Shown in pieces: positions 5,446 through 9,501 of a stretch of DNA of 9,501 nucleotides. This DNA is from an uncultured Blautia sp. (GTDB lineage Bacteria > Bacillota > Clostridia > Lachnospirales > Lachnospiraceae). The notes beneath the pieces were generated by a model. The model saw nothing but the letters and a program-made list of their open reading frames with translations. It was not told the origin of the DNA and searched no databases. The translations under genes and the position numbers were made by a program. The DNA is taken from positions 1 through 9,501 of the forward strand of contig URYM01000055.1 in NCBI GenBank assembly GCA_900552095.1, in the 5' to 3' direction. Each line of letters begins with the position of its first letter. The first letter of the stretch is position 1.

Positions 5446-8136
5446 ATGGAATATATCTGTGCCGGCCTTCTGGCCCATGTGGATGCGGGGAAGACAACGC
5501 TCTCAGAAGCACTTTTATATGAAGGCGGAGCTCTGAGGAAGCTGGGACGGGTGGATCACGGAGACGCATTCTTTGACACCTATGCGCTGGAGAGATCCCG
5601 GGGGATCACCATTTTTTCCAAGCAGGCAGTGATGCGGCTGGGAGAAAAGCAGGTTACGCTTCTGGATACGCCGGGACATGCGGACTTTTCTGCGGAAATG
5701 GAACGGACGCTGCAGGTGCTTGACTATGCTGTTCTTGTGATCAGCGGGACGGACGGGATTCAGGGACATACCAGGACACTCTGGAATCTGCTGAAGAGGT
5801 ATCAGATCCCTGTTTTCCTCTTTATTAATAAGATGGATCTGCCGGGAACGGCCCGGGAGAGCCTGATGGAGGAACTGAAAGAGCGGCTGGATGGAAACTG
5901 TGTGGATTTTGGCGAAGAACGGGAGTGCCGGGAATTCATGGAAAATCTCGCGGTCTGTGATGAGCGTGTGATGGAGCGTTATCTGGAAACAGGAAGGGTA
6001 GATGACGGGGAGATACGGGAGCTGATCAGCCGGAGAAAAGTATTTCCCTGCTATTTTGGCTCGGCGCTGAAGCTTATTGGAGTACGGGAGTTTCTGGAAG
6101 GTTTCGGCCGGTATACAAAGGAAATTTCTTATCCGGAGCATTTCGGAGCAAAAGTTTTTAAAATCACAAGAGACGGACAGGGGAATCGGCTGACCCACCT
6201 GAAGATTACGGGGGGCTGCCTGAAGGTGAAGGAACCGGTTGCAGACCGGGAGGGGAACTGGAGGGAGAAGGCGGATCAGATCAGACTTTATTCCGGCGAG
6301 AAGTTTGAAGTTCTGCAGGAAGCGGAGGCGGGAAGGATCTGTGCCGTTACCGGACTTACCCGGACTTACCCCGGACAGGGACTGGGGAGAGAGGCGGATT
6401 CGGGACAGCCGTTTTTGACTCCGGTGCTTACCTACCGCATGATTCTGCCGGAGGAGTGTTCTGCCGCCTGGCTGCTGCCCCAGCTCAGGCAGCTGGAAGA
6501 GGAGGATCCGGAACTTCATATCCTGTGGAAAGAGGAACTGGAAGAGATTCAGGTTCAGGTGATGGGGGAAGTCCAGATAGAGATCCTGAAAAGCCTGATT
6601 CTGGAGCGGTTTGGCGTTGCAGTAGATTTTAGCAGAGGAAGTCTGGTTTACCGGGAGACGATCACGGAGGCAGTGGAAGGAGTCGGCCATTTTGAGCCGC
6701 TGCGCCACTATGCGGAGGTACATCTGCTTCTGGAACCGGGGCCGAGAGGCAGCGGCCTGCAGTTTGATACAGTCTGCAGTACTGATGTGCTGGAGGGAAA
6801 CTGGCAGAGGCTGATCCTGACTCATCTGGCGGAGAAAGAACATAAAGGGGTACTCACAGGAGCGGCGGTGACGGATCTGAAGATTACGCTGCTCTCCGGG
6901 AAAGCTCACACAAAACATACAGAGGGAGGAGATTTCCGGCAGGCCACCTATCGGGCAGTGCGCCAGGGGCTGAGAAAAGGGAAGAGCATTCTTCTGGAAC
7001 CCTGGTATGAGTTCCGGCTGGAAGTTCCCCGGGAAAATCTTGGACGGGCGATGTCAGATCTGCAGCGGATGAACGGGCAGATCGATCCGCCGGAGCTTTT
7101 TCCGGAACAGGCAGTGCTTACCGGTTCTGTGCCGGTGTCGGAGATAGGGGAATACCACAGAGAAGTAGTGTCTTACACCAGAGGAAGGGGAAGACTGTTC
7201 TGCAGTCTGAAAGGATATGAACCCTGCCATGATCCGGAGAAGATTCTGGAAGAGACCGGTTATGATCCGGAAGCTGATCTGGAGAATCCTACCGGTTCTG
7301 TTTTCTGCGCCCATGGGGCAGGATTTGTGGTGCCCTGGGATCAGGTGGAAAATTATATGCATCTGGGCAGCGGGTTAAAGAGAGAGCAGGAAGAAGAACC
7401 CAGGATTTATCAGACCGGAGTTCCTTCCCGGCCGGCAGAAAAAGAAGAATGGGCCGATCCGGAAGAACTGGATGAGATTTTCCGGAGAACGTACCGAAGT
7501 TATGGAGAAGAGGAGCGGCCGGGAAAGAGGTGGGGGCTTACAAGAAGCAGGGAGAAAGCGCCCTCCCAGACCGGGCGGACTTCATCCGGACGGAAGGCGG
7601 GAGAAGAATATCTGCTGGTGGACGGCTATAATATTATTTTTGCCTGGGAGGAGCTGAAAGAACTGGCAGAAGCCAGCATCGACGGAGCCAGGACAAAGCT
7701 GATGGACATTCTCTGCAATTATCAGGGATATCGGAAATGTACTGTGATCCTGGTTTTCGATGCCTATCGGGTGGAAGGCCATGCCTGTGAGGTGAGCCGT
7801 TACCACAATATTCATGTGGTTTACACCAGGGAGGCGGAGACTGCCGACCAGTATATCGAGAAGACCGTTCATGAGATTGGAAAGCGGTATCAGGTGACGG
7901 TGGCCACTTCTGACCGGATCGAGCAGGTGATCATCATGGGACAGGGAGCCAGAAGGCTGTCTGCCAGGGATTTCCGGGAAGAGGTGATGCTGGCCCAGAG
8001 GCAGATCCGGGAAAATCTGGGAGAACAGAAGGAAGGAAAGAGATATTTTCTGGGGGAACTGGCCCCGGAACTTACAGGAGCGGGAAAGAGAGGAGAGGAA
8101 AAAGATGGAGCGCAGCATACGGATGATTGGTCTTGA
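5446..8136 (+). CDS. Tet(M)/EF-G-like ribosomal GTPase fused to Rae1/YacP-type NYN endonuclease
   Basis: This is an 896-residue protein from ATG 5446, which follows AAAGGGG; the frame is open from 5404, but that ATG lies in the promoter. The GTPase signatures are complete: P-loop AHVDAGKT (10-17), RGITI (52-56), DTPGH (74-78), NKMD (128-131) and SAL (206-208). EF-G-like domains II to V follow, to about residue 640. These include the domain IV tip HTKHTEGGDFRQAT (488-501) and the domain V core LLEPWYEFRLEVPRENLGRA. An acidic/basic linker (about 641-720) leads to a NYN domain (about 721-860) with LLVDGYN, VFDA, ETAD and ATSD; Asp726, Asp772, Asp801 and Asp823 are likely metal ligands. This tail closely resembles B. 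subtilis Rae1, which cuts mRNA in the ribosomal A site. The GTPase half alone matches the 639-residue Tet(M) length. The inferred role is clearing or cutting mRNA on stalled ribosomes. Tetracycline resistance is doubtful because the YSPVS tip of Tet(M) is absent. Confidence 0.9.
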   Translation: MEYICAGLLAHVDAGKTTLSEALLYEGGALRKLGRVDHGDAFFDTYALERSRGITIFSKQAVMRLGEKQVTLLDTPGHADFSAEMERTLQVLDYAVLVISGTDGIQGHTRTLWNLLKRYQIPVFLFINKMDLPGTARESLMEELKERLDGNCVDFGEERECREFMENLAVCDERVMERYLETGRVDDGEIRELISRRKVFPCYFGSALKLIGVREFLEGFGRYTKEISYPEHFGAKVFKITRDGQGNRLTHLKITGGCLKVKEPVADREGNWREKADQIRLYSGEKFEVLQEAEAGRICAVTGLTRTYPGQGLGREADSGQPFLTPVLTYRMILPEECSAAWLLPQLRQLEEEDPELHILWKEELEEIQVQVMGEVQIEILKSLILERFGVAVDFSRGSLVYRETITEAVEGVGHFEPLRHYAEVHLLLEPGPRGSGLQFDTVCSTDVLEGNWQRLILTHLAEKEHKGVLTGAAVTDLKITLLSGKAHTKHTEGGDFRQATYRAVRQGLRKGKSILLEPWYEFRLEVPRENLGRAMSDLQRMNGQIDPPELFPEQAVLTGSVPVSEIGEYHREVVSYTRGRGRLFCSLKGYEPCHDPEKILEETGYDPEADLENPTGSVFCAHGAGFVVPWDQVENYMHLGSGLKREQEEEPRIYQTGVPSRPAEKEEWADPEELDEIFRRTYRSYGEEERPGKRWGLTRSREKAPSQTGRTSSGRKAGEEYLLVDGYNIIFAWEELKELAEASIDGARTKLMDILCNYQGYRKCTVILVFDAYRVEGHACEVSRYHNIHVVYTREAETADQYIEKTVHEIGKRYQVTVATSDRIEQVIIMGQGARRLSARDFREEVMLAQRQIRENLGEQKEGKRYFLGELAPELTGAGKRGEEKDGAQHTDDWS

Positions 8137-8944
8137 TCTGGACGGGACTGTTTTTAACAATGCAAAGGAGATTACGGAGCACACCCGGCAGGTGCTGGCG
8201 GAGGCGATCCGCCGCGGCGTGGTGGTGCTTCCGGCTACGGGAAGGCCGAGGACAGGGCTGCCGGAAGCTTTTCTCTCTATTCCAGGTGTGCGCTATGCCC
8301 TCACAGCCAACGGCGGAAGAATTGTGGATCTGGAAACCGGGGAGCCCATTTACCAGTGTCTGATCCCCTGGGAACTGACTCAGGAGATTATTGCGGAAAT
8401 GGCAGCGTGCCCGGATGGTTCCTGGGAAGTTTATTATGACGGAACCTGTTATGTGGATCAGGACGCCTACACTTTTGTACAGCATCCGGATATGACGCCG
8501 GGGATGGTGGAGTATATCAGAAAATCCCGGAAGAAAGTTCCGGGGCTGGCAGAGCATATGCGGGAAAATAAGATTGGCGTGGAGAAGCTTCATATGGTAT
8601 TTTCCGACACGGAAAAACGAAATAAAATGCTGGAGCAGATGAAGCGCCACCGGGAGCTGGATGTAAGTTATGCCACCACTTTTAACCTGGAAATTATTTC
8701 CGCAAAGTCCGGGAAGGGAAATGGCCTTCTGGAGCTGGGACGGAAACTGGGAATCGGGCGGGAAGAGATTATGGCCTGCGGCGATGCGCCCAACGACTGG
8801 GATATGCTGAAAAAAGTCGGTTTTCCAGTTGTAATGGCAAATGGCGATGAGGAGACGAAGAAACTGGCAGCTTTTATCACCAGGAGCAACGAGGAAGATG
8901 GGGTGGCTTACGCCATAGAAAAATTTGTGCTTTCAGAGCGGTGA
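8105..8944 (+). CDS. Cof-type HAD-superfamily phosphatase
   Basis: This 279-residue protein carries all four HAD motifs: DLDGT (11-15, nucleophile Asp11 and acid/base Asp13), ATGR (44-47), Lys204 in SAKSGKGNG, and GDAPND (226-231). The roughly 110-residue insert between motifs II and III is the cap domain of the Cof/YidA class (type IIB). These enzymes dephosphorylate small metabolites such as sugar phosphates, nucleotides or flavin precursors; the substrate cannot be told here. No signal peptide is seen, so it is cytoplasmic. The start lies 32 bp inside the end of the GTPase-NYN gene, with GAGAGGAGAGG just upstream, which suggests translational coupling. An alternative ATG at 8123 would shorten the N-terminus by six residues and still keep the motifs. 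Transcription ends at the hairpin at 9001-9031. Confidence 0.93.
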   Translation: MERSIRMIGLDLDGTVFNNAKEITEHTRQVLAEAIRRGVVVLPATGRPRTGLPEAFLSIPGVRYALTANGGRIVDLETGEPIYQCLIPWELTQEIIAEMAACPDGSWEVYYDGTCYVDQDAYTFVQHPDMTPGMVEYIRKSRKKVPGLAEHMRENKIGVEKLHMVFSDTEKRNKMLEQMKRHRELDVSYATTFNLEIISAKSGKGNGLLELGRKLGIGREEIMACGDAPNDWDMLKKVGFPVVMANGDEETKKLAAFITRSNEEDGVAYAIEKFVLSER

Positions 8945-9000
8945 TCAGAATTATAAGATCGTTTTCGGTAAAATACACAAAAATAATGAACTTTCTACAG

Positions 9001-9031
9001 TAAAAGACCGCCTTATTCTGGCGGTTTTTTA
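9001..9031 (+). terminator. intrinsic terminator after the HAD gene
   Basis: ACCGCC (9007-9012) pairs with GGCGGT (9020-9025) around a 7-base loop, followed by TTTTT. The flanking A and T runs extend the stem to about 12 bp with one G-T pair (9001-9012 with 9020-9031). The A tract on the left makes it potentially bidirectional. It closes the GTPase-NYN/HAD transcription unit. Confidence 0.85.
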
Positions 9032-9059
9032 CAAAGAAGAATAATAATAGCCAAAAGAC

Positions 9060-9088
9060 TTGATTTTTGGACAGGAATATGCTACATT
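9060..9088 (+). promoter_or_regulatory. promoter of the PTS operon
   Basis: The -35 box TTGATT (9060-9065), a 17-base spacer, an extended TG at 9080-9081 and the -10 box TACATT (9083-9088) place the start near 9094-9096. That is about 20 bases before the RAT element, the spacing expected for an antitermination-controlled leader. The leader to the ATG is about 220 bases. I saw no convincing CcpA cre site. Confidence 0.45.
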
Positions 9089-9114
9089 ATCTACAGAATT
9101 ACAGACAATAAAGC

Positions 9115-9144
9115 GACGTGTTACTGGTAATGCAGGCAAGATCG
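9115..9144 (+). promoter_or_regulatory. LicT/SacY-type ribonucleic antiterminator (RAT)
   Basis: The 30-base element contains GTTACTG (9120-9126), a five-base loop and GCAGGCAAG (9132-9140), which match the conserved core of the LicT/SacY/BglG RAT targets in sequence and spacing. Its closing bases CGA (9114-9116) and TCG (9142-9144) can pair. Its 3' end (9138-9144) is shared with the left arm of the following terminator, so forming one structure excludes the other. When sugar is present, the dephosphorylated antiterminator protein binds and stabilises the RAT, allowing transcription into the PTS gene. The mechanism is established for the family and applied here by motif match. Confidence 0.85.
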
Positions 9145-9224
9145 GATTAAAGTGAGAGAGAGCAGCAGATGTCGACGGGCATTTGTATTTTCTTTTTATA
9201 TTCATTTTAGTCGGATCTTTTTTT
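9138..9224 (+). terminator. conditional leader terminator overlapping the RAT
   Basis: The left arm (9138-9156) pairs with the right arm (9201-9219) over 19 bp with a single G-G mismatch (9144/9213) and a few G-T pairs, followed by TTTTT (9220-9224). The loop is 44 bases. The first seven bases of the left arm belong to the RAT, giving mutually exclusive folding. This is the default-off switch ahead of the PTS operon. Confidence 0.85.
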
Positions 9225-9225
9225 G

Positions 9226-9242
9226 TTCCCGAATTTCGGGAA
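9226..9242. repeat. small inverted repeat after the leader terminator
   Basis: TTCCCGA (9226-9232) and TCGGGAA (9236-9242) form a perfect 7-bp hairpin with a three-base loop directly after the terminator T tract. No T tract follows it, so it is not a second terminator. It could stabilise the 5' end of processed PTS mRNA or be a protein site; nothing in the sequence decides. Confidence 0.5.
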
Positions 9243-9313
9243 GGAAGCGGCGCGGCTGTCTGTACTTATCCGGATGAGAAGTAAAAAATAAATGAGAAAG
9301 GGTGGGTTGTACT

Positions 9314-9501
9314 ATGGATTACAACAGAATTGCCAGTGATATACTGGAACATGTGGGTGGAAAAGAAAATGTAAAAAATGTTACCCATTGCTTTACCAGA
9401 CTTCGCTTCGTGCTGAAGGATGAGAGCAAGGCACAGAAAGAGATCGTGGAACATCTGGAGGGCGTTATCTCCGTTGTAGTGGCGGGCGGCCAGTTTCAGG
9501 T
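9314..9501 (+). CDS. PTS sugar transporter EIIB domain (3' end beyond window)
   Basis: Only the first 62 codons are present. They form most of a glucose-superfamily EIIB domain: ASDILEHVGGKENVKNVTHC (7-26) with phosphorylated Cys26, then TRLRFVLKD (28-36) and VISVVVAGGQFQ (51-62). EIIB accepts phosphate from EIIA and passes it to the sugar during uptake through membrane EIIC. An N-terminal EIIB followed by EIIC, and often EIIA, is the usual layout of BglF/BglP-type beta-glucoside and sucrose permeases. The LicT-type RAT upstream supports the beta-glucoside/sucrose group, but specificity cannot be settled from EIIB. The start is supported by AGAAAGGGTGG upstream of the ATG. The gene is cut by the window edge, not broken. 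Confidence 0.93.
   Translation, partial: MDYNRIASDILEHVGGKENVKNVTHCFTRLRFVLKDESKAQKEIVEHLEGVISVVVAGGQFQ

Noticed and set aside
6351..6370. Tandem 10-bp direct repeat CGGACTTACC
   Set aside because: It encodes a plausible conserved domain II stretch (TGLTRTYPGQ) without frame disruption. A single two-copy repeat of this size in coding DNA is most likely chance.
5515..6918. 467-codon open frame on the minus strand inside the GTPase gene
   Set aside because: It is fully antisense to a gene with complete GTPase motifs, has no ribosome binding site and its translation shows no recognisable domain. It is a codon-bias shadow.

Overview
The window looks like a chromosomal contig end from a low-to-mid-GC Firmicute, most likely a gut Lachnospiraceae (Clostridia). 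The reasons are the strong AGGAGG-type ribosome binding sites, the Glu/Arg-rich proteins with GAG/CGG-heavy codons, the DUF2812/PadR pair, the LicT-type antiterminator target before a PTS gene, and a Tet(M)-like GTPase carrying a YacP/Rae1-type NYN nuclease tail. The genus cannot be fixed from the sequence. The first 45 bases are not biological: they match an Illumina Nextera i7 adapter, so genuine sequence begins near base 46.

Bases 46-2500: the terminator of a lost upstream gene is followed by a good promoter with a dyad just downstream of the predicted start point. It drives a two-gene operon of a DUF2812 membrane protein and a PadR-family repressor. A minus-strand HD-domain phosphohydrolase converges on padR, and the two coding ends overlap by 23 bp. 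The HD gene is divergent from a GntR/HutC-family regulator.

Bases 2500-5445: the GntR regulator is followed 29 bases later by a membrane-anchored, beta-rich exported protein of unknown family. Its reading frame is broken at a run of five T (3845-3849). One extra T would give a single protein of about 640 residues, so the two open frames are probably one gene.

Bases 5387-8944: this is the most interesting part. A long inverted repeat overlaps a promoter and places the ribosome binding site in its right arm. It precedes an 896-residue protein made of a complete EF-G/Tet(M)-like ribosomal GTPase, a charged linker and a C-terminal NYN/PIN-like domain closely resembling Rae1 (YacP), the ribosome A-site mRNA endonuclease of Bacillus subtilis. 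The fusion joins a factor expected to enter the ribosomal A site to a nuclease expected to cut mRNA there. A Cof-type HAD phosphatase overlaps its 3' end by 32 bp and is probably translationally coupled.

Bases 8945-9501: after an intrinsic terminator there is a promoter, a LicT/SacY-type ribonucleic antiterminator (RAT) overlapping a 19-bp terminator stem, and the start of a PTS EIIB domain cut by the window end. This is the leader and first gene of a sugar (probably beta-glucoside or sucrose) PTS operon controlled by antitermination. The cognate antiterminator protein is not in the window.
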